A stretch of 6,964 nt of DNA, from assembly GCA_937967875.1 (NCBI GenBank), contig CALBTQ010000317.1:1-6964 (forward strand). The letters are read 5' to 3'. Below, piece by piece: positions 1 to 6,913 of this stretch (positions are counted from its first letter, which is position 1; each line of letters opens with the position of its first letter). Origin of the DNA: an uncultured Pseudomonadota bacterium (GTDB lineage Bacteria > Lernaellota > Lernaellaia > Lernaellales > Lernaellaceae). Below the pieces are notes generated by a model, which was not told the origin of the DNA, made no database searches, and saw only the letters and a list, made by a program, of their open reading frames with translations. The position numbers and the translations under genes are program-made.

Positions 1-1711
1 TCCGAACGTGATTCTCATCAGCGTCGACACCCTGCGCGCCGATCGCCTCGGCTGCTACGGCTATACCAAGGGCATTACCGGCATGATGGATTTCTGGGCC
101 GAACGCGGCGTGCGCTTCGACAAAACGTATGCCCCCTCGCCCTGGACGCTGCCCAGTCACGCATCGGCGATGACCGGTCTGTATTCCACCGAACACCGGG
201 CCATCGACGAGAAGATCAACATCGACATCGACGCGCCGATGCTTGCCGAGCACCTGCAAAAGGCCGGCTTCAACACCGCGGCCTTCGTCAGCCATTATTA
301 TCTGTCGGCGGAATACGGCTTCGATCGCGGCTTCAACGATTTTTTCATCAAGCCAAACGCCAAAGCCGACGAGATGATCGCCAAGACCACCAAGTGGCTC
401 AAGGCCAACAAGGACGAATCGTTTTTCGTGTTTCTGCACCTGTTCGATCCGCACACGCCCTATCAACCACCGCCCGATTACGCCAAAAAACATTACCCCA
501 CCGACACCAAGGTGTACGTTTCCGGGGAAACCAAAGACGTGATCGAGGTGATGCAGACCTGGCCGTCGGAACGGGCCAAGGAAATTATGCGCGCGTTGTC
601 GGCGTTGTACGACGGGGAAATCGACTTCGTCGACAATCAGCTCGAAGTGCTCTTCAAATGGCTACAGCAAAATAAGCTCGATCAGAACACGATGATCATC
701 CTCATGGCCGACCATGGCGAAGAGTTCATGGAACACGGCATGATGGAGCATGGCTTCACGCTGTACGACGAGCAGGTGCGCGTGCCCTTCCTGTGGTATT
801 TCCCCGCCGGCCTGCCCGGCGGCAAGGTGATCGACACGCCGGTCAGCCTGATCGACTTGATGCCCACGTTGCTGGATTTCCTCGGTCTGCCGCCGGTCGA
901 CAAGCCGATCAGCGGCAAGTCGCTGATGCCCTTGGTCAAAGACGAACCTTTCCCCGACCGCTATCTGTTAAGTGAAACCACGCGGCAGGGACCGGATCGC
1001 GTTTCGATCATCAAGGACGGTTTGAAGTACGTATATTCGCCGGAATTCGCACTCAACGGGCGCACCTTCGGCGAATTTCTCTTCAACCTGAAAGACGACC
1101 CGGCGGAAGAAACCGACCTGATGCCGACCGAGCCGGACGTGGCCGGCAAGCTCAGCGGCGAGTTGTTTTCCACCGGCTTGTACATTCAGCGCCGCGCCTG
1201 GCACGTGCGTTGGGGACAATCGCCCAAACCGGTGCGCATTCGTGGGCAGATCGGCGCGACGCCCGGCAAGTTCATCTACATTTACAAGGCCAATACGATT
1301 TACGGCACCGACGAACGCGGCATGATGACCTCGCTGGAATATCCGCTGGATAAAAAGGATCCGCAGAAGTTGCAGTTCTTCGCCCTGTGCGAGCGCGACA
1401 ACGGCGTTTCGTTCATGACCGAACCGGAAACGGGCCCGGTCGCCTTCCACTTTTTCGTCGAAGGCCGCGAACAATCGCGCAACATTATGCTGGGCAATAA
1501 AACCACCCACCCGGGCAGCGGCAACTTCACGCTGAGCAACGAAATCAAGCGCGAAGCGGGGCTGAACGCGCCGGCGGGCGGCATTCTGATCTGGAACGAG
1601 CCGATCTGGGTCAATTCCAAGCAGATCCTCCGCGCCGAGGTGGGCGATCCGATCCAGTTATCTCCAGAGGTTATCGAACAATTGCGCAGTCTCGGTTACT
1701 TGACACAATAA
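1..1711 (+). CDS. Sulfatase-like alkaline phosphatase superfamily hydrolase, 5' partial
   Basis: The reading frame is open to the first base and already encodes the conserved first beta strand (PN then VILISVDTLRADRLGCYGY), so the true start and any signal peptide lie upstream; the GTG at position 8 is an internal Val codon. Residues numbered from that GTG: D7 and D12 match the N-terminal metal-ligand region, H144/D147/H149 lie in HLFDPHTPY, and D235-H236 lie in the second metal motif DHGEEF. Roughly residues 1-380 are the sulfatase fold. Residues from about 395 to 530 form an extra domain I do not recognise, followed by a short tail, LSPEVIEQLRSLGYL, often seen in sulfatase-like proteins of deltaproteobacteria and related groups. 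The position of the formylglycine Cys/Ser (C/S-x-P-x-R) reads T47-L-P-S-H, so the protein should not be converted to a classical formylglycine sulfatase. A phosphodiesterase, phosphotransferase or other Thr-nucleophile activity is possible. Fold assignment is firm; substrate is unknown. Confidence 0.9.
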   Translation, partial: PNVILISVDTLRADRLGCYGYTKGITGMMDFWAERGVRFDKTYAPSPWTLPSHASAMTGLYSTEHRAIDEKINIDIDAPMLAEHLQKAGFNTAAFVSHYYLSAEYGFDRGFNDFFIKPNAKADEMIAKTTKWLKANKDESFFVFLHLFDPHTPYQPPPDYAKKHYPTDTKVYVSGETKDVIEVMQTWPSERAKEIMRALSALYDGEIDFVDNQLEVLFKWLQQNKLDQNTMIILMADHGEEFMEHGMMEHGFTLYDEQVRVPFLWYFPAGLPGGKVIDTPVSLIDLMPTLLDFLGLPPVDKPISGKSLMPLVKDEPFPDRYLLSETTRQGPDRVSIIKDGLKYVYSPEFALNGRTFGEFLFNLKDDPAEETDLMPTEPDVAGKLSGELFSTGLYIQRRAWHVRWGQSPKPVRIRGQIGATPGKFIYIYKANTIYGTDERGMMTSLEYPLDKKDPQKLQFFALCERDNGVSFMTEPETGPVAFHFFVEGREQSRNIMLGNKTTHPGSGNFTLSNEIKREAGLNAPAGGILIWNEPIWVNSKQILRAEVGDPIQLSPEVIEQLRSLGYLTQ

Positions 1712-1729
1712 CGCGTCTAATGGCATAAA
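1700..1729 (+). promoter_or_regulatory. Possible sigma70-type promoter for yebC-ruvCAB
   Basis: A perfect TTGACA hexamer at 1700-1705, inside the last codons of the sulfatase gene, is followed after 18 bp by CATAAA at 1724-1729, which matches four of six positions of TATAAT. It is the only plausible -35/-10 pair I see in the 72-bp gap before yebC. Transcription would begin near 1736 and give a leader of about 50 nt. This is consensus matching by eye; the -10 is imperfect and overlaps an inverted repeat. Confidence 0.35.
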
Positions 1730-1752
1730 CTGTCACTGCTGGGACGTTTATG
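1724..1752. repeat. AT-rich inverted repeat upstream of yebC (operator or weak terminator)
   Basis: CATAAAC at 1724-1730 is an exact reverse complement of GTTTATG at 1746-1752. Inside these arms GTC (1732-1734) can pair with GAC (1743-1745) after a single bulged T, leaving an 8-nt loop. The stem is AT-rich for such a GC-rich genome. It could terminate sulfatase transcription, but the T-run downstream (TTTTCTTT, 1764-1771) starts about 11 bp after the stem, too far for a typical intrinsic terminator. It could equally be an operator overlapping the putative -10. The palindrome is visible; its role is inference. Confidence 0.35.
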
Positions 1753-1783
1753 ATCATCCAAAAATTTTCTTTCCGGAGGGAAG

Positions 1784-2533
1784 ATGTCGGGCCATAGCAA
1801 ATGGAGTACGATTAAACGGAAGAAGGGCGCGGCGGACGCGAAAAGAGGTCGCCTCTTCTCGCGGCTGAACAAGGAAATTCTGCTGGCGGCGCGCGACGGC
1901 GGCGGCGATCCCAACGCCAACATTCGCCTGCGCAACGCCATCGCGGCGGCCAAAGCCGCGAACATGCCCAAAGACACCATCGCCCGCGCGGTGAAAAAGG
2001 GCTCCGGCGAACTCGACGGCGGCGCCAACTTCGAAGAAATCACGTACGAAGGGTACGGTCCGGCCGGTGTGGCGGTGTTGGTGTGCACCTTTACCGACAA
2101 CCGCAACCGCACCACGGCCGAAGTGCGGCACGCGTTCAACAAGTACGCGGGCAACCTCGGCGAAAGCGGCTGCGTCTCCTGGATGTTCGACCGCAAGGGC
2201 ATGATCACCTTCAATACGGAAGACATCGAGATGGAGAAGCTTGAGGAAACGGCCATCGAAAACGGCGCCGAGGACATCAAGGACGAAGGCGACGTGATCG
2301 AAGTCACCTGCGCCATCGAGGATTTCCCCGGCCTGCAGGAAGCGTTCAACAACGCCGGCATGAAGTACGAGGAAGCACAGCTTACCTACGTGCCGCAGAC
2401 GACCGTGAAGCTCGAAGGCAAACAGGCCGAGACGATGCTCAAGCTCATCGAACAGCTCGAAGAACTCGACGATGTCTCGGACGTCTACGGCAACTTCGAC
2501 ATTTCCGACGAGGAAATGGAAAGGCTGAGCTGA
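1784..2533 (+). CDS. yebC: YebC/TACO1 family translation factor or regulator
   Basis: The 249-residue product has the usual family length and the diagnostic N-terminus [22 protein letters not shown], followed by the conserved [38 protein letters not shown] and [12 protein letters not shown] segments, and ends in an acidic C-terminal stretch ([18 protein letters not shown]). The start is fixed by a strong Shine-Dalgarno sequence, GGAGGG at 1775-1780, three bases before ATG 1784, and by the family N-terminus. YebC proteins were long annotated as DNA-binding transcriptional regulators (PmpR type). More recent work on bacterial YebC and mitochondrial TACO1 supports a ribosome-associated role in relieving stalls at proline-rich sequences. 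The gene lies 37 bp upstream of ruvC, a very common arrangement, and probably opens the operon. No truncation or odd composition is seen. Confidence 0.95.
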   Translation: MSGHSKWSTIKRKKGAADAKRGRLFSRLNKEILLAARDGGGDPNANIRLRNAIAAAKAANMPKDTIARAVKKGSGELDGGANFEEITYEGYGPAGVAVLVCTFTDNRNRTTAEVRHAFNKYAGNLGESGCVSWMFDRKGMITFNTEDIEMEKLEETAIENGAEDIKDEGDVIEVTCAIEDFPGLQEAFNNAGMKYEEAQLTYVPQTTVKLEGKQAETMLKLIEQLEELDDVSDVYGNFDISDEEMERLS

Positions 2534-2570
2534 TCCGAATCAACGTAATCTCCATACGCCGGGTGACGTC

Positions 2571-3086
2571 ATGCGGGTGATCGGAATCGACCCCGGCAGT
2601 CGGATTTGCGGCTGGGGAGTGGTGGAAGAAACCGCCGGGCCGCAGAAAATTCGGCACGTCGATTCCGGCGCCGTCTTTACCGATACAAAAAAAGAGCTGC
2701 CGCAACGGTTGCAGGCCATTTACGAGGGGCTGCGCGAGGCGATCCGTGCCTTCGGACCCAGCGAGGCGGCGGTGGAGAGCGTCTTCCATCACAAGAACGC
2801 CAAAAGCGCGCTGGTGCTCGGACAGGCGCGCGGCGTGGCGATCCTCGCTTGCGTCCACGAGGGCTTGCCGGTATACGAATATACACCGATGCAAATCAAG
2901 CAGGCGGTGACCGGCTACGGCAAGGCCGACAAACGGCAGGTGGGGCTGATGGTCAAAAGCCTGCTGCGCCTGCCCGAGGAAGCGTGGGTGGACACCGCCG
3001 ACGCGCTGGCCGGCGCCATCTGCCATCTGAACAGCCGCAAGCTGGCGCAGGCAACCAAACATCTGAACAAGCGGAGCGAACCGTGA
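2571..3086 (+). CDS. ruvC: Holliday junction resolvase RuvC
   Basis: RuvC is the dimeric, Mg2+-dependent endonuclease that nicks two opposing strands of a Holliday junction at the end of recombination. The 171-residue product has the family length and the complete catalytic acid set: D7 in GIDPGSRICGWG, E69 in AAVESVFHH, and D141 and D144 in DTADALAGAICH, in the spacing known from E. coli RuvC (D7, E66, D138, D141). The junction-contact region NAKSALVLGQARG and the loop YTPMQIKQAVTGYGKADKRQV are also typical. ATG 2571 is chosen because the protein then starts MRVIGIDPGS as in the family; the preceding GGGTGA (2561-2566) is a modest ribosome-binding site. The stop codon overlaps the ruvA start by 4 bp, so the two are likely translationally coupled. 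Confidence 0.97.
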   Translation: MRVIGIDPGSRICGWGVVEETAGPQKIRHVDSGAVFTDTKKELPQRLQAIYEGLREAIRAFGPSEAAVESVFHHKNAKSALVLGQARGVAILACVHEGLPVYEYTPMQIKQAVTGYGKADKRQVGLMVKSLLRLPEEAWVDTADALAGAICHLNSRKLAQATKHLNKRSEP

Positions 3087-3688
3087 TCGCGCGACTGACC
3101 GGCAAACTGACCGACAAGGACCTCAACCAGATTGTGGTCGACGTGCACGGCGTGGGCTATCGCGTGTTCATCAGCGCGAACTGTTTTTATTCTTTGCCCG
3201 AACCGCCGCAGGAAGTTTCGCTGCTCGTGCACACGGTGGTGCGCGAAGACGCGTTTCATCTGTACGGCTTTCTCACCGAATTGGAACGCAAGCTGTTCAC
3301 CATGCTCATCAGCGTCAGCGGCGTCGGCCCTAAAGCGGCGCTGGCCATGCTCTCGGGCTTCGCCGCGCCGGATCTGCTGGCGCGTATCGCCGGCGGCGAG
3401 GTGTCCGCACTGACCAAGGCGCCGGGCATCGGCAAGAAAACGGCCGAACGGATCGTCGTCGATCTGGCCGACAAGGCCGCCGCGCTGGCGCAGGAAACGC
3501 GGGTGGACGTCAGCGCGCATCGCCCGAAAACCGGCGTGGACCACGACGCGATCAGCGCGCTGCTCAACCTCGGGTTCAAGGACAGCGCCGCCGAACAGGC
3601 GGTGGCGCAGGCGCGCGCGGAACTGGGCGACCAGTCGTCGCTCGAAGCCATCATCCGCCTGGCGCTGAAAAAGATGATGAAAGGATAA
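3083..3688 (+). CDS. ruvA: Holliday junction branch migration protein RuvA
   Basis: RuvA tetramers bind the four-way junction, hold it in a square-planar form and load RuvB. The start is GTG 3083, which shares GTGA with the ruvC stop; GGAG at 3073-3076 lies six bases upstream, and the resulting N-terminus (V/M-IARLTGKL) matches the family, whereas the same frame is open further upstream only by chance. The 201-residue product shows the N-terminal OB-fold (about 1-63) with the acidic pin residues E55-D56 and LYGF. Two helix-hairpin-helix motifs follow, GVGPKAALAML (80-90) and PGIGKKTAERIVVDL (114-128). After a flexible linker comes the C-terminal RuvB-binding domain (about 150-201, HDAISALLNLGFKDSAAEQAV). 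All key elements are present. Confidence 0.97.
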   Translation: MIARLTGKLTDKDLNQIVVDVHGVGYRVFISANCFYSLPEPPQEVSLLVHTVVREDAFHLYGFLTELERKLFTMLISVSGVGPKAALAMLSGFAAPDLLARIAGGEVSALTKAPGIGKKTAERIVVDLADKAAALAQETRVDVSAHRPKTGVDHDAISALLNLGFKDSAAEQAVAQARAELGDQSSLEAIIRLALKKMMKG

Positions 3689-3691
3689 ACG

Positions 3692-4720
3692 ATGAACCGG
3701 GGGCCGATCGATCCGCTGCGCGAACCAGACGATCTCGCTTACGACCTGACGCTGCGCCCCAGGCGGCTGGAGGAGTTCGTCGGTCAGCACGCAGTGAAAG
3801 ACAACCTGCGCGTGTACGTCGACGCCACGCGCGAGCGCGGCGAAGCGCTCGACCATGTGCTGCTCTACGGCCCGCCGGGATTGGGCAAAACCACCCTCGC
3901 CCACATCATCGCCGGCGAACTGGGCGTAGGCATCCACTGCACCAGCGGTCCGGTGCTGGAAAAGCCCGGCGACCTGGCTGCGATCCTGACCAACCTCGCG
4001 CCGCGCGACGTGCTGTTCATCGACGAAATCCACCGCCTCTCCAAACTGGTCGAGGAAAAGCTCTACCCGGCGATGGAGGACTACAGCATCGATTTGATTC
4101 TCGGACAAGGACCGTCGGCGCGCACGGTGCAAATGCCGCTGGAGCCCTTCACGCTCATCGGCGCGACCACCCGCATCGGCCTGATCGCCAACCCGCTGCG
4201 CGACCGTTTCGGCATCGTCGACCGGCTCGATTTCTACACGCCCGACGACCTGCTGCTGATCATTCACCGCAACGGCAAGATTCTCGACATTCGCCTCGAC
4301 GAGGACGGCGCGGCGGAAATCGCCCGCCGCAGCCGGGGCACCCCGCGCGTGGCCAACCGCCTGCTGCGCCGCGTGCGCGACTTCGCCCAGGTCGAAGGCG
4401 ACGGAGTCATCACCAAGAAGATCGCCGCCCGCGCGCTCGAACGATTGAACATCGACGACGCCGGGCTGGATAAAATGGACCAACGCGTGCTGCTGACCAT
4501 CATCGATCATTTCGGCGGCGGCCCGGTCGGCCTGGAAACGCTGTCGGCCAGCCTGTCGGAAGAGAAAGACACAATCGAGGATGTGATCGAGCCGTTCTTG
4601 ATTCAACAAGGGTATTTGCAACGAACGCCGCGCGGCCGCGTGGCCACGCCGCACGCGTATCGACACCTCAACCGCACCGTGCCGCCGGGATCGACCGGCA
4701 CGCTGTTCGAAGGAAGCTGA
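3692..4720 (+). CDS. ruvB: Holliday junction branch migration helicase RuvB
   Basis: RuvB is the hexameric AAA+ motor that drives branch migration with RuvA. The 342-residue protein has the usual length and all motifs: the N-terminal [12 protein letters not shown], Walker A GPPGLGKT (60-67), Walker B VLFIDE (107-112), sensor 1 in IGATTRIG (156-163), the arginine finger R172 in LRDRFGI, and sensor 2 R219 in [19 protein letters not shown]. The C-terminal winged-helix domain includes [11 protein letters not shown] and [18 protein letters not shown] 3692 follows the ruvA stop by 3 bp; AGGA at 3682-3685, within the end of ruvA, is a suitable ribosome-binding site six bases away. This completes a contiguous ruvCAB set. 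I saw no LexA-type box upstream, so SOS control cannot be claimed. Confidence 0.98.
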   Translation: MNRGPIDPLREPDDLAYDLTLRPRRLEEFVGQHAVKDNLRVYVDATRERGEALDHVLLYGPPGLGKTTLAHIIAGELGVGIHCTSGPVLEKPGDLAAILTNLAPRDVLFIDEIHRLSKLVEEKLYPAMEDYSIDLILGQGPSARTVQMPLEPFTLIGATTRIGLIANPLRDRFGIVDRLDFYTPDDLLLIIHRNGKILDIRLDEDGAAEIARRSRGTPRVANRLLRRVRDFAQVEGDGVITKKIAARALERLNIDDAGLDKMDQRVLLTIIDHFGGGPVGLETLSASLSEEKDTIEDVIEPFLIQQGYLQRTPRGRVATPHAYRHLNRTVPPGSTGTLFEGS

Positions 4721-4723
4721 TCG

Positions 4724-5230
4724 ATGCGCACACCGCCGCCCTTTCCCGCTCCGGAGGAGATTCACGATATTCTCGTCGTGTGCACCGGCAACATTTGCCG
4801 CAGCCCCATGGTCACCGCGCAATTGCGCGTCGCGCTGATCGCGGCGGGCGTGCGCGGCGTGCGCGTGCATTCGGCGGGGACGATCGCCATCGACGGTCAT
4901 CCGGCCAGCATCGAAGCGATCGAAGTGTCGGCCGAGCACGGCCTGGACATTTCCTATCATCGCTCGACCGCGTTGACCGGCGATCTGGTCCGGCAGGCCG
5001 ACCTGATTCTGGTGATGGAAGAGCGGCACATCAATATAATCGCCAACAAAATTCCCAACGCGGCGAAGAAGACCTTCCTGCTCAGCGACTTCGTTGACGG
5101 TCGCGAAAAGGGATTGGACATCACCGATCCGCTGGGCACGACCATCTCCTTTTACGATCAGGTGTTTCGGAAAACGGAGCAGATGGTCGCGCAGGTGGTG
5201 GAATACCTCAAAGCCGGGCAACATGAGTGA
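4724..5230 (+). CDS. Low-molecular-weight protein tyrosine phosphatase
   Basis: The 168-residue protein has the LMW-PTP P-loop C(X)5R-S as C20-TGNIC-R26-S27, and the general-acid Asp in the DPLG segment (D135 in DITDPLG). The mechanism is a cysteinyl-phosphate intermediate at C20 with D135 as proton donor. In the YwlE branch, Thr at the P-loop position occupied here by I24 favours phosphoarginine, while Ile favours phosphotyrosine, so a tyrosine phosphatase is the better guess. ATG 4724 is supported by AGGAAG at 4711-4716 and a 3-bp gap from ruvB. It gives a roughly 14-residue proline-rich extension (TPPPFPAP) before the first beta strand, a little longer than usual. Bacterial LMW-PTPs often regulate exopolysaccharide tyrosine kinases, but no kinase is in the window. 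An arsenate reductase role is less likely, since nothing here points to arsenic resistance. Confidence 0.92.
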   Translation: MRTPPPFPAPEEIHDILVVCTGNICRSPMVTAQLRVALIAAGVRGVRVHSAGTIAIDGHPASIEAIEVSAEHGLDISYHRSTALTGDLVRQADLILVMEERHINIIANKIPNAAKKTFLLSDFVDGREKGLDITDPLGTTISFYDQVFRKTEQMVAQVVEYLKAGQHE

Positions 5231-5642
5231 GCCGACGACCTTTGCCGTAACCGTGGTGGAAACCAGTCGCGATGCGCGCGGCTGGGCCAGCAACCTGCTC
5301 GACTTCCTGCCGCTGCCGCCTGCGCAAATCGCCAACGTGCATGTGGTTTCAATGAAACCCGGCGCGATTCGCGGCAACCACCGCCATCGCGTGCAAACCG
5401 AGTGGATCGTCGTGTGCGGCGGGCCGTGCCGCGTCGCGATCGACGACGGCCGGCGACAACTCAACGAACTGTACGACGGCGCCAAACCGCTGATGCTCTC
5501 ATTACCGCCCGGCACGGCGCACGCGGTGCAATACCTGGGCGACGGCGAGGCCTATCTGGTCTGCGCCACCGATACACCTTACGATTTCGAACGCCCCGAT
5601 CTGGAGCGGGTCAACCTACTGCCAAGCGAGGATGAATCATGA
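5223..5642 (+). CDS. Small single-domain cupin protein
   Basis: A 139-residue cupin. Motif 1, G(X)5HXH(X)4E(X)6G, is matched exactly by GAIRGNHRHRVQTEWIVVCGG, with H53, H55 and E60 as likely metal ligands. Motif 2 is represented by PPGTAH, with H100 as the fourth ligand. The layout (RGNHRH, then WIVVCGGPCRVAIDDG, then the tail TPYDFERPDLERVNLL) resembles the WxcM/FdtA-like cupins linked to sugar-nucleotide and polysaccharide chemistry, but the resemblance is from memory and no substrate can be assigned. The ATG at 5223 overlaps the end of the phosphatase gene by 8 bp; no good Shine-Dalgarno sequence precedes it, so translational coupling is likely. The same frame is open back to 5094, but that extension lies inside the phosphatase gene and has no cupin features. 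Confidence 0.8.
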   Translation: MSEPTTFAVTVVETSRDARGWASNLLDFLPLPPAQIANVHVVSMKPGAIRGNHRHRVQTEWIVVCGGPCRVAIDDGRRQLNELYDGAKPLMLSLPPGTAHAVQYLGDGEAYLVCATDTPYDFERPDLERVNLLPSEDES

Positions 5643-6913
5643 ATCTGGAATTTCACGGCGCGGTGCGGACGGTCACCGGTTCGGCCCACCTGCTGCGGAT
5701 CGGCGACAAGAATATTCTCGTCGACTGCGGCATGTTTCAGGGGCCGCATTACTTGGAAGAGCGCAACCAACTGCCGTTTTACTTCGACCCGAACATGCTT
5801 GACGCCGTACTGCTGACCCACGCGCACATCGATCACAGCGGGCTGATTCCCAAGCTGTACAAAGACGGCTACCGCGGCCCGGTGCACGCCACGCGCGCCA
5901 CGGTCGACCTGGCGCAGATCATGCTGCTGGACAGCGCGCACATCGCCGAACGCGACGCCATCGACCACAACCGCCGCGCCCGACGCAAAGGTCATCCGTT
6001 CATCAAGCCGATCTTCACCACCGAGGAAGCGAGCCAGTCGTTGGAGCAACTGGTGTCGCACAAATACGAGGACGTGCTCGAGCTCGCCCCAGGCATCACC
6101 GCCGTGTTTCGCGACGCGGGGCACATTCTGGGCAGCGCGTTCATCGAGATGACCGTGCGCACCGAGGAAGGCGAAAAGCGCATCACCTTCTCCGGCGATG
6201 TGGGCAACAAGGATCAAGCGCTGATTCGCGATCCGTTCAAGCCGAATCAAACCGACGTGCTGCTGATCGAATCGACCTACGGCGACCGTCTGCACAAACC
6301 ACGCACCGATACGCTGGCCGAGCTGGCCGACGTGCTGCTCGCCGCCTGGCGCGATCGCGGCAACGTGATCATCCCCTCGTTCGCCGTCGGCCGCACACAG
6401 GAGATTTTATACCGTCTGCGCGAGCTGTCGGAGGAAGGCCGCCTGCCCGGCTTCAACGTGTACGTCGACAGCCCGCTGGCGATCAACGCGACGGAGATCG
6501 TGCGCAACAATCCGCAGTGCTACGACGACGAAACGATCTTCGAAATCACCGGCCTGGGCAACGATCCGCTGCTGGTGCCCAACCTGCGTTTCACGCGGGA
6601 CGCACGCGAGTCGATCGCCATCAACGACGACGAAAAACCGAGCATCATTATCAGCGCCAGCGGCATGTGCACGGCCGGGCGCATTCTGCATCACCTCAAG
6701 CACAACCTGTGGCGGCGCGAATGCCACATCGTGTTCGTCGGTTTCCAGGCGGAAGGTTCGCTGGGCCGTATGCTGGTCGACGGCGCGCCGCGGGTGAAAA
6801 TCTTCGGGCAGGAGATCGTCGCCGCCGCGCACATCCACACCATCGGCGGCTTGTCGGCGCACGCCGATCGCGACGGTCTGCTGGAATGGATGGCGCCCGC
6901 GCTGCACAAGAAA
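5639..6913 (+). CDS. Beta-CASP metallo-beta-lactamase RNase-like protein, 3' partial
   Basis: ATG 5639 overlaps the cupin stop (ATGA), with GAGG at 5628-5631 as ribosome-binding site. About 425 genuine codons are present; comparable proteins have roughly 450-470 residues, so the last few dozen are missing. The metallo-beta-lactamase core is complete: motif 1 acid D29 in NILVDCGMFQG; motif 2 as H61, H63, D65, H66 in THAHIDHSG; motif 3 H162 in DAGHILGSA; motif 4 D187 in FSGDVGN. Beta-CASP motifs follow: A at E211 (LLIESTYGDR), the IIPSFAVGRTQEIL segment, B in ISASGMCTAGRILHHLKH (H351/H352), and C at H408 in GGLSAHADRDGLLEW. This is the family of the Thermus TTHA0252 RNase and CPSF-73 relatives, Zn-dependent endo/exoribonucleases. 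The reading frame continues to 6964, but from 6914 it translates adapter sequence and should be discarded. Confidence 0.93.

Noticed and set aside
1..10. Window start TCCGA resembles part of the reverse-complemented adapter end (CTTCCGATCT)
   Set aside because: Only five bases agree, and the sequence encodes the conserved PN-VILISVDTLR of sulfatase-fold proteins in frame, so it is genomic.
1730..1745. Possible LexA (SOS) box CTGT-N8 upstream of yebC-ruvCAB
   Set aside because: The right half reads GGAC rather than ACAG, so the palindrome fails, and LexA motifs differ widely among deltaproteobacteria-like lineages. There is no support for SOS control from the sequence alone.
2606..3082. Extended N-terminus of the ruvA frame back to 2606
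   Set aside because: The extension overlaps ruvC in another frame and is low-complexity Arg/Ala/Gly-rich. RuvA family proteins begin at the GTG 3083 position, which has its own ribosome-binding site.
4753..4780. Strong internal GGAGGAG inside the phosphatase gene as an alternative start signal
   Set aside because: No ATG or GTG lies at a proper distance before the P-loop beta strand; the first in-frame GTG (4778) would delete that strand. The bases simply encode Pro-Glu-Glu.
2915..5515. A very long open frame (866 codons) on the minus strand opposite ruvC, ruvA, ruvB and the phosphatase gene
   Set aside because: Its translation is rich in Arg, Ala, His, Gln and Val with no recognisable domain, and it lies fully antisense to four well-identified genes. 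Long antisense frames are expected in GC-rich genes with G/C at third positions.
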